NCBI RefSeq assembly: GCF_019320115.1
Contig: NC_089587.1
Location: 108,301,158 to 108,365,157 of the forward strand
From: Miscanthus floridulus
Taxonomy: Eukaryota > Streptophyta > Magnoliopsida > Poales > Poaceae
DNA: 64,000 bases
Reading direction: 5' to 3'
In this document: positions 48,480-60,246 of the stretch, piece after piece
How positions within the stretch are numbered: position 1 is the first letter of the stretch
How the letters are laid out: the number at the start of each line of letters is the position of its first letter
Notes under the pieces: generated by a model
Seen by the model: only the letters and a program-made list of their open reading frames with translations
Told to the model about the DNA's origin: nothing
Database searches by the model: none
Translations under genes and position numbers: made by a program

Positions 48480-49446
48480 GCCCTCCCCCCTTATAAAAAT
48501 CTTGCCCCGAGATTTGAAAAGCGTACCATTTTGAATAAAAGGTAGGGTATACATCCTTCAAATAATCTTCCCGCTCCCACGTTGCATCGCTCTCACTACC
48601 CTGGTTACTCCACATAACCTTGTAGAACTTAACCACACGATTCCGAGTTACTCTTTCTCTCGTGTCGATAACCCGCACTGGTCTTTCTTCATAGGATAAA
48701 TCTGATCTCAACTTGACATCTCGAAGTGAAACTCTTTCCTCGGGAACACGGAGACATCTCTTCAATTGAGATACATGAAAAACATTGAAGATAGCTCTCA
48801 TCTCGTAAGGTAACTCTATCTTGTAAGCTACATTCCCACTCTTCTCTATGATCAGATATGGACCTACATACCTAGGTGCAAGCTTTCTCTTTACTCCGAA
48901 TCGCTGCACACCTTTCATCGGTGATACCTTCAGATAAACGTGATCACCCACTTCAAACTCAATGGGCTTCCTTCTTTTATCCGCATAGCTTTTCTGCCTA
49001 GCTTGAGCGGCTTTCATATGCTTTTGGATAGTGCGGACTTGTTGTTCAGCCTCTTCGACAAAATCAATACCGTAGTATCTTCTTTCTCCAGATTCAACCC
49101 AGTTCAAAGGAGTTCTACACTTGCGACCATACAATGCCTCAAAAGGGGCCATCTTGATGCTTTCTTGATAACTATTATTATAGGAAAATTCAGCCAAGGG
49201 TAACCACTTATCCCATGAGCCTTTGGATGATATGACACAAGCTCTTAACATGTCTTCCAATATTTGATTTACCCGCTCCGTCTGTCCGGAGGTTTGGGGA
49301 TGATAAGCAGAACTTCTAACTAAGTTGGTTCCTATCATCTTATGCAATTGTTCCCAAAAACGAGCGGTGAACTGAGGTCCTCTGTCGGATACAATGGTTC
49401 TAGGAACACCATGGAGACGTACTATCTGGTTAAAATATAGCTCAGC
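48475..49446 (-). pseudogene. Chromovirus polyprotein, C-terminal part after an in-frame stop (integrase core end and chromodomain)
   Basis: This is the same frame as the upstream 1,151-codon ORF, separated only by a TAG at 49447-49449. It carries the second catalytic aspartate of integrase in SDRGPQF near 49365 and the glutamate in SGQTERVNQ. A GPY/F module (RYVGPYLIIEKSGNVAYKI) follows, then a chromodomain-like tail (VIDTRERVTRNRVVKF ... SDATWEREDYLKDVYP). The frame ends at 48475, overlapping the PPT. As it stands, these domains would be lost from the protein unless the stop is read through. Confidence 0.9.
48480..48492 (-). promoter_or_regulatory. Chromovirus polypurine tract
   Basis: GCCCTCCCCCCTT on the plus strand is a 13-base purine-rich run on the minus strand directly next to the 3' LTR. 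Confidence 0.85.
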
Positions 49447-52400
49447 CTAGTCACTTGGCCGATAGTCAACCCTAACTGGTATGAAATGAGCAGACTTTGT
49501 TAAACGATCCACAATCACCCATATGGAATTAAAATTCTTTTGGGTAGGGGGAAGTCCAACAATAAAATCCATACTAATCTCTTCCCACTTCCATCCTGGT
49601 ATAGATAATGGTTGGAGAAGTCCAGCAGGCTTCATGTGAATTGCTTTGACTCTACAACAATTGTCGCACCTTGCAACATAAGCTGCGATTTCTTTCTTCA
49701 TTTTAGTCCACCAAAAGCGGGATTTCAAATCTTGATACATTTTACTACTTCCTGGGTGGATAGATAACTTGGATGAGTGAGCTTCTTCTAAGATTTGGTT
49801 TCTAAGCTCTTTGTCCTTCGGTACTACCAGTCTGTCCTTAAACCATAGAACACCCTTCTCATCAATGCGAAAGTGTTTTGTCTCTTGTTCCTTCATCTTT
49901 CTTTTGATGTGGAACACACCCACATCGGTTTTCTGAAGCTCGATGATCTTACTTTCTAGAGAGCAACTAAGGGTAATACTGTGCAACACAGCAGGATGTA
50001 ATAGATGCGCCAAATGATAATCTGCCTCCAAGAGAGAATTACAGTGAGATTTCCTACTCAAAGCATCGGCAACAACATTTGCTTTACCCGGATGATAGTG
50101 AACTTCTAAGTTATAATCTTTAATCAACTCTAGCCATCTTCTTTGTCTCATGTTCAATTCTGGTTGAGTGAATATATACTTGAGACTTTTATGATCGGTA
50201 TAAATATGGCACACGTTACCGAGCAAGTAATGCCTCCAAATCTTCAAAGCATGCACAACCGCAGCTAACTCAAGATCATGAGTTGGATAATTAGCTTCAT
50301 GCTTCCTTAGCTGACGTGAGGCATAGGCGATAACTCGACCTTCCTGCATAAGGACACATCCTAAACCGGTACCTGATGCGTCACAAAACACATCAAAAGG
50401 TTTCTCGACGTCAGGTTGTGCCAACACAGGAGCTGATGTCAACAAGGTCCTCAAAGTGCAGAAAGCAGTCTCACACTCTGGAGTCCAAACAAACTTTACA
50501 TCTTTTTGCAGCAACCTGGTCATGGGCTTGGCTACCTTAGAGAAATCTGGGATGAATCGACGATAATACCCAGCCAAACCAAGGAAACTTCTTATCTCAT
50601 GTACTGAAGTTGGTGCTTTCCAATTCATGACTTCCTGCACCTTGGATGGATCAACCGAAATCCCTTCATCGGACAACACATGACCTAAGAAAGGTACTTT
50701 CTTAAGCCAAAACTCACATTTACTGAACTTGGCATAAAGCTTATGCTCTCGTAGCCTGGATAAAACAACTCTCAGATGCTCGGCATGTTCTTCAGCATTT
50801 ACAGAAAAGATTAAGATGTCATCAATGAAGACAACTACAAATTTGTCCAGTTCTTCCATGAACACAGAATTCATCAGATATACGAAGTATGCAGGAGCAT
50901 TGGTCAGACCGAAAGACATAACCAGATACTCATACAACCCGTATCTGGTGGAGAAAGCGGTCTTAGGCACATCCTCCGGTCTAATCTTTATCTGATGATA
51001 ACCAGATCTCAAATCAATTTTTGAGAATACCTTTGCCTTAGACAACTGATCAAACAAAATATCAATGCGTGGCAATGGGTACTTGTTCTTGATTGTCACC
51101 GCATTGAGTGGACGATAATCCACACACATGCGCAATGACTTGTCCTTCTTCTTCACAAATATAGCAGGACAACTCCAGGGAGAAGCACTAGGTCGGATAA
51201 GACCTTTCTCTAACAGATCTTGTAACTGTACTTTAAGCTCTGCTAACTCATTGGGTGGCATCCTATAAGACCTTCTAGAAATAGGTGCAGTGCCCGGCAC
51301 TAACTCGATCTTGAATTCAATATCTCGATCCGGCGGTAAACCAGGTAGATCATCAGGAAAAACATCTGGAAATTCACACACGACTGGGACGTCCTCAATT
51401 CTCGGGGTCTGGATAGCATTAGCAGTGTTGTGGAGTTCTAGCTCTCTGGGAAGTGGCACAAGGAAGGCTTCATTGCTAATAGGATCCCTCAACATAACGA
51501 CCCTAGTGGAAGTATCAATGAGCACTCCATGACCGCTCATCCACTTCATTCCCAAGATTACATCTATCCCCAATCCCGGTAGGACTACCACATCGGCCAT
51601 AAACACTCTTCCCTCTATTTCAATCCTTACCCCCAGCACTATTTGATTGGTCGAAATATTACTTCCAGCTGCACTAATGCAATAACTACCCGTGGATACT
51701 GTAATTACCTTCTGATTGTATTTTGATGCAAAAGCTGGACTCATAAATGAATGCGAAGCACCAGAATCAAATAGTACAACTGCCGGATGGTGATTCACAA
51801 GAAACTTACCCACGGTGACCACCTCTCCTGAGGGTATCTCGGTCACGTTGGTGTAGTTAACATGTCCTTGACGAGCACCAGAATTCCCTTGCTTCTGATG
51901 GTTCTTCTGAGGATACGGACAATTCTTGGACCAATGACCTGTCCTGCCACAATTCCAGCAGGGCCTATTAGCTGGCGGAACAAAAGAATTTCCAGGTCCT
52001 GTGGTACCCTTTGGAAGAGGTACAGTGAATGCCTTCTTGAACCCAGTCTTTGCCTGATTCTTCTTTTGTGGCGGCCGGTACCGAACGGCTGTAGTGGGTG
52101 GGCGAAACTGAGTCTTCGCTACTGGAGCTCTAGCCTGAGAGACACCTGCCTCAAAGATCCTCTTGCGACTTTTGGAAGCGGCATAGACATTATCGTTATT
52201 CTCTTGAGTAAGAGCATCACTTACGAACTCATTGAAAGTGACACTTTTGTTGTTCCCCATGGACTTCATCAGTTTGGGACTAAGCCCTCTTTTAAAGCTG
52301 GCGATTTTCTTCGCTTCTGAATCAACGAATTCTGGAGCATACCTTGCCAGATGGTTGAAGGCATGAAGATATTCAGTGAGTGTCTTGGTGCCCTGCACCA

Positions 52401-52902
52401 ACTTCATAAACTCATTGTGCTTGATGGCCATCAACCCGGGAGGAATATAATGACTCTTGAAAGCCTCCTGAAATCGATTCCAAGTGATCTGGGCATTTTC
52501 TGGTAGTGTGGACCGATAATGTCGCCACCATATACCTGCTGGTCCTTGTAGCTGATGCGAAGCATACTCCGCCTTCATCTGCTCTGTCACCCTGAGCAAA
52601 CGGAACTTGTGCTCAAGCGTGTTTAGCCACTCTTCCGCTTGGAGCGGCTCTTCAGCTTCCTTGAAGACGGGTGGCTTGGTATCTTGGAATTCCTTGAAAT
52701 CACTAAACTGGTTGGGCTCTGGCCCCTGACGTTGATTGCGGCCTTGGACTTGATGCTGGGCCATGGTACGCATAGCATCACCCAACGCACGCTGACCTTC
52801 CACGAGCATGGCCAACAGATCAGACGGCGTGGGCGAAGGTGGCGGTGGAAGATCATCATCGCCACTACCCCCACCACGGCCTGAACGTAGATTGCGCGAC
52901 AT
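49447..52902 (-). CDS. Chromovirus gag-pol polyprotein (gag, protease, RT, RNase H, integrase N-terminus)
   Basis: A 1,151-residue frame from ATG at 52902. Residues 75-245 are a Retrotrans_gag-type domain ([30 protein letters not shown]). A CCHC zinc knuckle [14 protein letters not shown] is at 315-328 and the protease site FDSGAS at 378-383. The reverse transcriptase has [10 protein letters not shown] (591-600) and catalytic FIDD (692-695). RNase H runs from about 836 with DASGTG and TDHKSLK (902-908). The integrase zinc region [10 protein letters not shown] ... CDNCCRVK and the first catalytic aspartate ([10 protein letters not shown]) are near the end. The frame stops at 49447, inside the integrase core, at a position that is tyrosine in relatives; the reading frame continues unbroken beyond. 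The protein makes particles and copies and integrates the element. Everything up to the stop looks functional. Confidence 0.93.
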   Translation of the reverse strand: MSRNLRSGRGGGSGDDDLPPPPSPTPSDLLAMLVEGQRALGDAMRTMAQHQVQGRNQRQGPEPNQFSDFKEFQDTKPPVFKEAEEPLQAEEWLNTLEHKFRLLRVTEQMKAEYASHQLQGPAGIWWRHYRSTLPENAQITWNRFQEAFKSHYIPPGLMAIKHNEFMKLVQGTKTLTEYLHAFNHLARYAPEFVDSEAKKIASFKRGLSPKLMKSMGNNKSVTFNEFVSDALTQENNDNVYAASKSRKRIFEAGVSQARAPVAKTQFRPPTTAVRYRPPQKKNQAKTGFKKAFTVPLPKGTTGPGNSFVPPANRPCWNCGRTGHWSKNCPYPQKNHQKQGNSGARQGHVNYTNVTEIPSGEVVTVGKFLVNHHPAVVLFDSGASHSFMSPAFASKYNQKVITVSTGSYCISAAGSNISTNQIVLGVRIEIEGRVFMADVVVLPGLGIDVILGMKWMSGHGVLIDTSTRVVMLRDPISNEAFLVPLPRELELHNTANAIQTPRIEDVPVVCEFPDVFPDDLPGLPPDRDIEFKIELVPGTAPISRRSYRMPPNELAELKVQLQDLLEKGLIRPSASPWSCPAIFVKKKDKSLRMCVDYRPLNAVTIKNKYPLPRIDILFDQLSKAKVFSKIDLRSGYHQIKIRPEDVPKTAFSTRYGLYEYLVMSFGLTNAPAYFVYLMNSVFMEELDKFVVVFIDDILIFSVNAEEHAEHLRVVLSRLREHKLYAKFSKCEFWLKKVPFLGHVLSDEGISVDPSKVQEVMNWKAPTSVHEIRSFLGLAGYYRRFIPDFSKVAKPMTRLLQKDVKFVWTPECETAFCTLRTLLTSAPVLAQPDVEKPFDVFCDASGTGLGCVLMQEGRVIAYASRQLRKHEANYPTHDLELAAVVHALKIWRHYLLGNVCHIYTDHKSLKYIFTQPELNMRQRRWLELIKDYNLEVHYHPGKANVVADALSRKSHCNSLLEADYHLAHLLHPAVLHSITLSCSLESKIIELQKTDVGVFHIKRKMKEQETKHFRIDEKGVLWFKDRLVVPKDKELRNQILEEAHSSKLSIHPGSSKMYQDLKSRFWWTKMKKEIAAYVARCDNCCRVKAIHMKPAGLLQPLSIPGWKWEEISMDFIVGLPPTQKNFNSIWVIVDRLTKSAHFIPVRVDYRPSD

Positions 52903-53957
52903 CTGCAGAAGCGCATTTGTGAGTAATGATGGACGATGTCAGATATAAACGGATTGTAGAATTATGCCAACTGAACTTATTGGAGAGATTAATTTCATAC
53001 AATAAACAGAGGCACAATAATTCATCCTCATAACATCGCCATAACTTTACTCCGCACATTCCTGCGATGCAGCCACTCATATGCCAAATTTTTGATCAAC
53101 TTCAAGTTTCAGAAATTTCATCTTAGTATAACGAGACTGCTCCAGGGCGGTAGTGCTAGTGCGGCCATCAGTAGTAGCATGGCAACTTGGGTGTGAGAGG
53201 ATTACCTTACAGGATGAGAAACTATAACGGAATAATTAGATAAGGGAGGGAGTGATGCAAAAATGGAATGGCATGAGTAAACATGATGCATGCACGTTCC
53301 GTACGTCCTCACGAATCTTAAGAAATTTAACATTCTAGCGACATAGGCGGTGGCATACATACGTTCTCTCATATACGTATCTAGTCGAGCTACACGTTGC
53401 GTTGTTAGTGTACCTGCAGAAAATTTCATTGCAGCCCATCCCAACAAAAGAAATAAGTATGCAATGAAAGTAGTAAACTAAGATACTTTCCATATATACA
53501 TCCCCGGATATATATACTTCGGTATCCAAAGCTACCCGATTGATACACCCACAATTAAGTACCTTCATATGTACATGTGTGCAACATATAAACATTCCGG
53601 TAACCAAAACTAACTCTCCCCTAGACCGACAATTGGACGATCATGCTCTCACAACTCACTTTACCTGAGCGTAGAGGCAATTGATCCATACATTACCACC
53701 CAAGCGGATGGCATCCATACAATAACACGCCGTATGGACGACGAAATAAAATGAAAGCAATTATCCCCCAAAAGTTATTACTTAAATAAGCCACCTGAAA
53801 GTCCTTATTTGGGCATAGAGGATATGACAACTGGCACACCTAGATAAAATTTCAGATTTGAACACCTATATATGTAGTTATAAGTTGTCAAAACTGATTT
53901 TTACCAACAAAAGCTTTTGTTTTAAATACACATATGACATGTTTAATGTTGAATCTA
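52903..53957 (-). other. Chromovirus 5' leader
   Basis: About 1.05 kb of untranslated sequence lies between PBS and gag. On the minus strand it contains TTTTCTGCAG|GTACAC (53408-53423), conserved with the non-autonomous relative at 35965-35980, a possible splice acceptor. No supported ORF is present. Confidence 0.6.
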
Positions 53958-53969
53958 GCTCTGATACCA
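53958..53969 (-). promoter_or_regulatory. Chromovirus primer-binding site (tRNA-iMet)
   Basis: GCTCTGATACCA, complement of TGGTATCAGAGC, two bases from the LTR start at 53972. Confidence 0.95.
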
Positions 53970-53971
53970 GC

Positions 53972-56900
53972 TGTAACAGAACCGACCAATTTATAAGAGC
54001 ACAAGTACAAAAGCAATCACCGGAGTGATCAAACCGTCATACTTGAACCCATATAAACCCGGTAGTCAACTGAAACCACGAAGGATTTCAAACCAACTTG
54101 CATACAACCAAGATCACAGTAATTCAACATAACAAGCCACATGTTACATCCATTTCACAAGTAGTTCATCAGTACCACATACATCAGAGTACACATAGTT
54201 ATTACAAAACGAGTTCACAAATAGCGGAAGCAAAGTAGTTTAACACCATCACACACACTTAGTTCAAATACAAGCCAGTACCATAGTCATATCCAGCAAA
54301 AGCAGTAAGATAAAATAACCTAGATGATCATGCCCATGATCTAGTCTTCATCCCCCGCAGGGTGGAGACAATACTTACAGTAGCCGTTATATAGCACGTC
54401 ATCTGCAACAAGGGGGAAATAAACCCTGAGTACGAGAAGGTACTCAGCTAGACTTACCCGTCATAAACCAGAAATAAATGACACCAAGGACTAAGGGTGG
54501 AGACAATACTTACAGTAGCCGTTATATAGCACGTCATCTGCAACAAGGGGGAAATAAACCCTGAGTACGAGAAGGTACTCAGCTAGACTTACCCGTCGTA
54601 AACCAGAAATAAATGACACCAAGGACTATGCAAGGCTTTATCGGTGGATCTAGCTTGACAAGCATTTTGCAAAAACGCTATAGTGATACGAGAGCATAAT
54701 TAGGTTTATGAGTAAGCAGCAATTTAACAATATTAACCTATCAACTAGATTAGCACCTGTACTAGAGCAAGCAATTGATTAACTCCAAACATTAGTAACC
54801 ATATCCGGTATAAGTTTGTATCATCATCATTGATTTAACCATCAAGTTCAATTAAGTGCATCTACGTTGCCGCTGCTCAGTCAAGTTCTCACTATCCGGG
54901 AGAGACGGCGATTCGAATCGATTCCTATCCAGCTGGAGGGGTATTCCTAACACAAACCCAGACATACCTCGCGAAGGCAGCCTTAGGTCACCTTTGGTAC
55001 ATCTCAGGAATCGCGGCTCCGAGCAGCGCCGCACCCTTAGGGAGTCCACTCTGCCAGGTGGTCAATCTCACCTCGGACTTACGCCAATAGCTCCCCACAC
55101 ATCCTTACTACCGCCAGGGTGCGCACTTTCACTTCTCGGTCTTCCGGCCTGAGTTGAGCTACTCGGCTTCGCGGTCGGAACGAGTTATCCGGCCAACTAA
55201 GTGATAGGCATGCGTTCAACATGACATGAGGACGTACAGCGAATCGGTCCTTAACTGACACAGACGGGGATAGATCCACTACCAAGACCTCCTTGCCTTG
55301 CTGCTTCTCTATCGACCTCCCGCCCGGTCACAATTCATTATTAACACATGGTTATTCTCCACGATAGCAATTATAGCCAACCGTGACCAGACATTTTTCT
55401 AATATGCAGGTGACAGGAAATCACCTGACTTTTACCGGTCTAAGCATGGCTAAGCTTTGATTCGCTCCTGGACCTAAATAGGATTCAGGGTACGTATACT
55501 GGCCAAGGAATAGGTATATATGCAACAAGTGTTCGCATCCAATTCCTATCACTTAATGCATCAATAAATAAAGATACTCAAAGTACCCATTTTGAAAACA
55601 TAGGAGTCTTAGAATGCTCCGGGGCTTGCCTTTCAGAAAAGATGAAGGTTGGTGATCGGGGCACTCAAGAACTTCTTCGTTGACTCCTTCTTCGGGGGCC
55701 TGCACCTCCTGCTCCTGAGCTTGCTGCTGCTCCTCCGGAAGTACTGGCTCGAATTCCAGAAGCGTAACTCCCTCCGGAACACCTATTGCATGCATATGCA
55801 TAGTAAGAATCGTGCATGCACAAGAGATGGAAGATAATGATGAAATGTATAGCCATGTATGAATGGATCGTAGTAAGTGTTTACGAACGCATTACTGGAC
55901 ACTCGTTTACCGAGTAAGACTAGCCCTATTCAAACCACTCTAAGCATATTTCTAACTTAACTGAAAGAACAAGATTAACTTACCTAACTTGCATAACCTA
56001 AGATAAAGATGCTCATCTTCAGTTAAGGGCCTAACACCTAGGAACAGTACCATGAACTTAGAATAGTAAAGACATACTTAAAATAACAGTTAAAGTTTCA
56101 TATGCAACAAGTAGTCACTTAATTCAATCATAACCAGAGTTCTATAAATCCAAATGACTTGCAAGAGGACATTCTGGAAAGCTCATGAAATTCTCTACAA
56201 TTCATTTGTAAACATCACAGCATGATTCTTATGTTAACCAAACTGAATTCCAGTAAATCTAGAATCTGCCCAGAATTGACAGGGTTACTAACTTAATTAT
56301 TTAATGATGATGCAAAAGCCTAATTTGACCAAACAAAGTTTACCAACTTGTTTCACACACCAGAGGAACACTAGAAAGTATAGTGCCAACTTCTAAATAA
56401 ATTGTTTATTACCCTTTTCTAATTTATTTAATTAATTAGGTGATTAAAGCAATATATAGTAAAACTATTCATAAAAATCTACAAAAATTACAGTAGCTAT
56501 CTCATGCTGCACATAGACTACCATAAAAATTTCAAAGCCATTGAGTAAGTATAACAGTCTACACAAAAATGCTAAGGCATACTGGCTTAAAATGGCATAA
56601 TTAAGAAATCCTAATGAACAGTGTCAAGCAACAGATTTCACATTTTTCCTAACATCATTCTAGCATAAGAACCTTACTCACCAAATTTTACCTTCACTGG
56701 ATCTATATAAAAATTATGAAAATTCACACAAGATCCACCCATTAATAAAAGGAAATTCTATAACTTAAAAACTACACATGCACTAGCTCTGAAATTTTAA
56801 CCAGAGACTCTACTACACCAAAATAGAGGACCCACAAAATTTCATAATTTTTGGACCACAGAAACTCAAGTTAAAATTCAAACAAGTTTGCATGTATTTA

Positions 56901-58672
56901 AAAACACATTTCAAGTTCCTATTTAATTCACCCAACATTTCTGCAACATGTGCTCATATAATATTTTTATCAAATACTAGACATTACTAGGAACTCAACA
57001 AAATTAGAACCACATCATTTGGATCTACCAACTAGGAGATACACATTTTTGAATCTAGATGCCAAACTGTGAAATAAAACAAACAAAACAAATAAGAAAT
57101 AAACACACCACAGCTGTTGGGCCGGCCCGAGGAACGACGGCCCACGAGCGATGCTGGCGCGGCCCAAGACGCGGCGCAAGCGGCCCAGCTACTCGGCGCG
57201 GCCCAGGCTGGTGGCCTCCTCAGCAGCGGCGACTGACAACGGGCCCCGCGCGCCAGTGAGAGAAAACAGGGGAGGAGGAACGGCGGTGGCGCAGTTCGCC
57301 GCCGGTGGCTCCTCCGGCGAAGGGTGAGGCACCAACGTGCTCAGCTCACTGCCCCGCACCGATGGGAGAAGAAAACGGGCTTCCTAGCTACCGAGGAGGG
57401 GGTCGCCGTCGGCAATGGTGCTTGCGGCGGCGCTGCGCAAGGTATGCCGGCCAACTACGGCCATGGCGGACTGACCTAAGCCAGGAGTGAGCATCGGGAG
57501 TTCGCAACAACCACGAGGGATGGGAGAGAAAGGAAGGAGGGAGCTCTGGTGGTGGTTGGCCACGGCGGGCTCACCTCCGACGAGGTTGCGATAGCGCGGA
57601 AATGCCGAAAGCGGCCTCACCAGAGATTGGCTGGCTGCGTGGAGGCGACGACGAGCAAGAGGAGGTCGCGGCGGAGCTTGGAGCTAGCTGGGCAACGCGT
57701 TTTTGCCAAAACGCGGGAGCTAGGCAAGGGCGAAGCTCCGGCGGCAATGGCGGGTGGCTTCGGGCTACGCTGAGGGAGGCGAGAAAGGAAACTGGGGCTG
57801 GCGACTCGGTCGGGCAGGCGCGGAGCGGCTTCAAGACGCGGCCGGCCGTGCCAGGGCATCCACGGCGCGTGTCCAGCGCGCTCAGGCGAGCGGCGACGAG
57901 TGGCGCCACGCGGCCAACGGATTCTGAAGTGGTCGGCCATGACTGACCTGACCGTTTTCTGAAAATGGTGATTCAGACTTAACGACGATGACTGACAGCG
58001 TAGGTTAAACGGTGATTATCTCCTAACCTGTGACGATCTAGACTATGCCGTAGTTAACAAAGTTGATCATCCATATGAGAACTACAACTCATGTAATAGG
58101 AGCTCGGGCTGATTTGGCTTGGTTAGTGATATACAGCGCTCCCAACATCAGCTCAAGAAACTGTAATTCAGTTTTAGGACTTAGAAAATTTCTAAGTGTA
58201 GAATCAGCCCCAATTCTGACTTGTGGGCCATGTTTGAGACTGTTCCACACATTTTCATGACTTGACCTCTAAACAAAGTTTGTTCCATATAAAATTTGCT
58301 ACAACTTTGCTTTAGGTTGCTCAGACATGCAAACACTCTAAGTTGTACTTTTTAAACAGTCAAAGATAAGAGCTCTAGGGTCAACACAAGTCAAACTATT
58401 ACTTAGAAGTGTAATTAGGTAAGATGGTCAACATGAACATTGTTGCTAAAGACAAACTAAGTGTAGCTAAGTTGTTTAAGAGGACATTTGGCACACATTT
58501 GCATAGACCACACAAGAGCACACACAATTGCTAGCATAAACCCAGCAGTTCAAATAGAAACACACATAAAATGATAATATTCATAATGATATGATGCTTA
58601 TGAATGAGATGATGATGCTCATGCTCATGTGATGCAAGTGTTTTAGTACAACCATAACACTGGGGTGTTACA
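53972..58672 (-). repeat. Chromovirus 5' LTR (4,701 bp)
   Basis: It is near-identical to 43913-48479. The length difference (134 bp) is explained by a 135-bp tandem duplication at 54359-54628 and a 1-bp deletion near 57107. Most base differences are C/T or G/A, several at CpG sites. Confidence 0.95.
54359..54628. repeat. 135-bp tandem duplication unique to the chromovirus 5' LTR
   Basis: 54359-54493 and 54494-54628 both begin AGGGTGGAGACAATACTTAC and are the same unit with one visible difference (CGTCAT versus CGTCGT). The 3' LTR has a single copy. Confidence 0.93.
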
Positions 58673-58677
58673 GATAG
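58673..58677. repeat. Right target-site duplication GATAG of the chromovirus
   Basis: Second copy after GGTGTTACA; host sequence of the Tat antisense gene continues from here. Confidence 0.93.
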
Positions 58678-58783
58678 GGGCCAAATTTGCCAGAGGGATG
58701 GGTGTGACAAAGCAGGAGCAGCTAAAGGATGAGGTGGAGGACGCGACAAAGAGGCTGGCCGGCGATGTTGATCTATTTGGCTA
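58678..58783 (+). pseudogene. 3' end of the Tat antisense gene
   Basis: The forward frame reads GAKFARGMGVTKQEQLKDEV and DATKRLAGDVDLFG up to a TAG near 58782, continuing the frame broken at 43907. It shows that the chromovirus inserted into the last coding stretch of this gene. Confidence 0.6.
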
Positions 58784-59429
58784 GGTAGACGGTGAGGGCC
58801 AAGCACAATGACCTAAGTGGAGAGAAACTTGTATGTAACATCTAGAGAGGAGATTTAGATGCACGAGGGCATAAGCAAACATTTATGTATTTGTATAAAT
58901 GTTGTAAGTAGACATGTGCATGTTTATGCGTCTTGCTAGCACTTTTGGTGAAAAAGAGACTTGTTATTAACCCTAACACATTTATACATGGTATAAGTAG
59001 TGTTCGAGCAGTTAGTTCGTTACTGAGCTCTTGGCCTTGGCTAGCTTGTATTTCATAACATCGAGCGCTGGAGCCCGTGCATGTGTAGGAGGAATAGACG
59101 TGACTGAGGAACCACAGCCGACCACCCATAACGCAGAGTGCAGAGCCCGTAGCATGTGTTGGGAGAGATCAAAGACTGGGTTTTCTCTAAAGAATGCAAA
59201 GTGGAACGTGTGCTGCTCGATGGTTGGTGAAATATCTTAAAGATATTTTAGTATGGAGAAACGGGGCGGAGCATATATGAAGATCACGTATAATTGTCAG
59301 AGTTTAAACCAGAGTAGCATAGAGGTAGCGATCGCAAATGGAGATTAAACCAGAGTGGAGAAATAATGGAGACAAATTATGGCGACAAGAACTTTATTCG
59401 TTATGGAGTGGAGAGTACATATCTAGAGC
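58784..59429. other. Tat spacer between the antisense gene and pol
   Basis: This is the tail-to-tail gap between two converging coding regions. It presumably holds both 3' untranslated regions. No ORF or repeat signature is supported. Confidence 0.5.
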
Positions 59430-60246
59430 GTTTCAAGGATAGAAACGTGTAAGGTGCTCGATGTGCCATGAATTGGGGATATTGATTCCATCCAAGTCAC
59501 ATAGCTGGTAAGACCCTGGTCGGGTAACCTTTTTGACCATGTAAGGCCCTTCCCAGGGGGAGGAGAGCTTGTGCATCCCTTCGGTTTTCTGCTTTCTGCG
59601 GAGAACGAGGTCGCCGGCCGCAAATGAATGACCTTTGATATTGTGATTGTAGTATCTTCATAGGCCTTCTAGGTATTTGGCCGTGCAGATGCAAGTGATC
59701 AGGCATTCTTCTTTGGCCCTATCAACGTCCTCTGTTCGAATAGCTGTGGCTTGCAATTCATTATAGTGCTCTACTCTGGGTGCTCGAGAAGCAATGTTCG
59801 CGAGAAGTACGGCCTCTAAGCCATAGACCAAAAAATATGGAGACACACCAGTGTTGCGACTAGCTTGAGTGCATAGTCCCCAAACCACAGCTAGGAGCTC
59901 TTTGAGCCATCTGTCTGGATGCTTTTCCTCTTTCTGGTATAGCCTCTTTTTGAGGGCATCGAGGATCATGCCGTTCGCCCATTTTTCCTGGCCATTGGCT
60001 CTAGGATGGGCAACAGAGATGTATTTAACGAAGATGCATCGGTCTTCATAGAAAGTCCCAAAAATGGTAATCAGTGAATGTAGTTTCGAGGTTAGTGATA
60101 ATGCTATTCGGGAGACCAAATCTATGGATGATATCTTTGAAGAGCTCGACTGCCTTCTTTGTAGTGGCCAAAATAAGTAGCTTGTATTTGATCCACTTGG
60201 AGAACTTGTCAATGGCGACGTATACATTCCGAAAACTGCCTGGCAT
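59430..60246 (-). pseudogene. Tat integrase
   Basis: Catalytic-core fragments VYVAIDKFSKWIKYK and DIIHRFGLPNSIITN occur in one frame. The continuation ISVAHPRANGQEKWANGMI ... YFLVYGLEAVL is in another, so there is a frameshift near 60050. The C-terminal module WEGPYMVKKVTRPGSYQL (about 59500-59560) is again separated by stops. The long ORF at 59658-60227 is authentic only in its second half. Confidence 0.8.

Larger units (their letters stand above)
43913..58672 (-). mobile_element. Young Tekay-like chromovirus (Ty3/gypsy), 14.8 kb, nearly intact
   Basis: The structure is complete: 3' LTR 43913-48479, PPT 48480-48492, a gag-pol frame 48475-52902, a 1.05-kb leader, PBS 53958-53969 and 5' LTR 53972-58672, with TSD GATAG. 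The polyprotein ends with a chromodomain-like tail, and pol order is protease, RT, RNase H, integrase, which with the very long LTRs suggests the Tekay (Del) clade. The two LTRs differ by roughly ten substitutions and two length changes over 4.57 kb as counted by eye, so insertion is very recent. A single in-frame stop in integrase is the only visible coding lesion. Confidence 0.95.

Noticed and set aside
59658..60227. Single intact 189-aa integrase ORF
   Set aside because: Only the C-terminal half is the integrase frame; the N-terminal half is an out-of-frame translation of integrase DNA.
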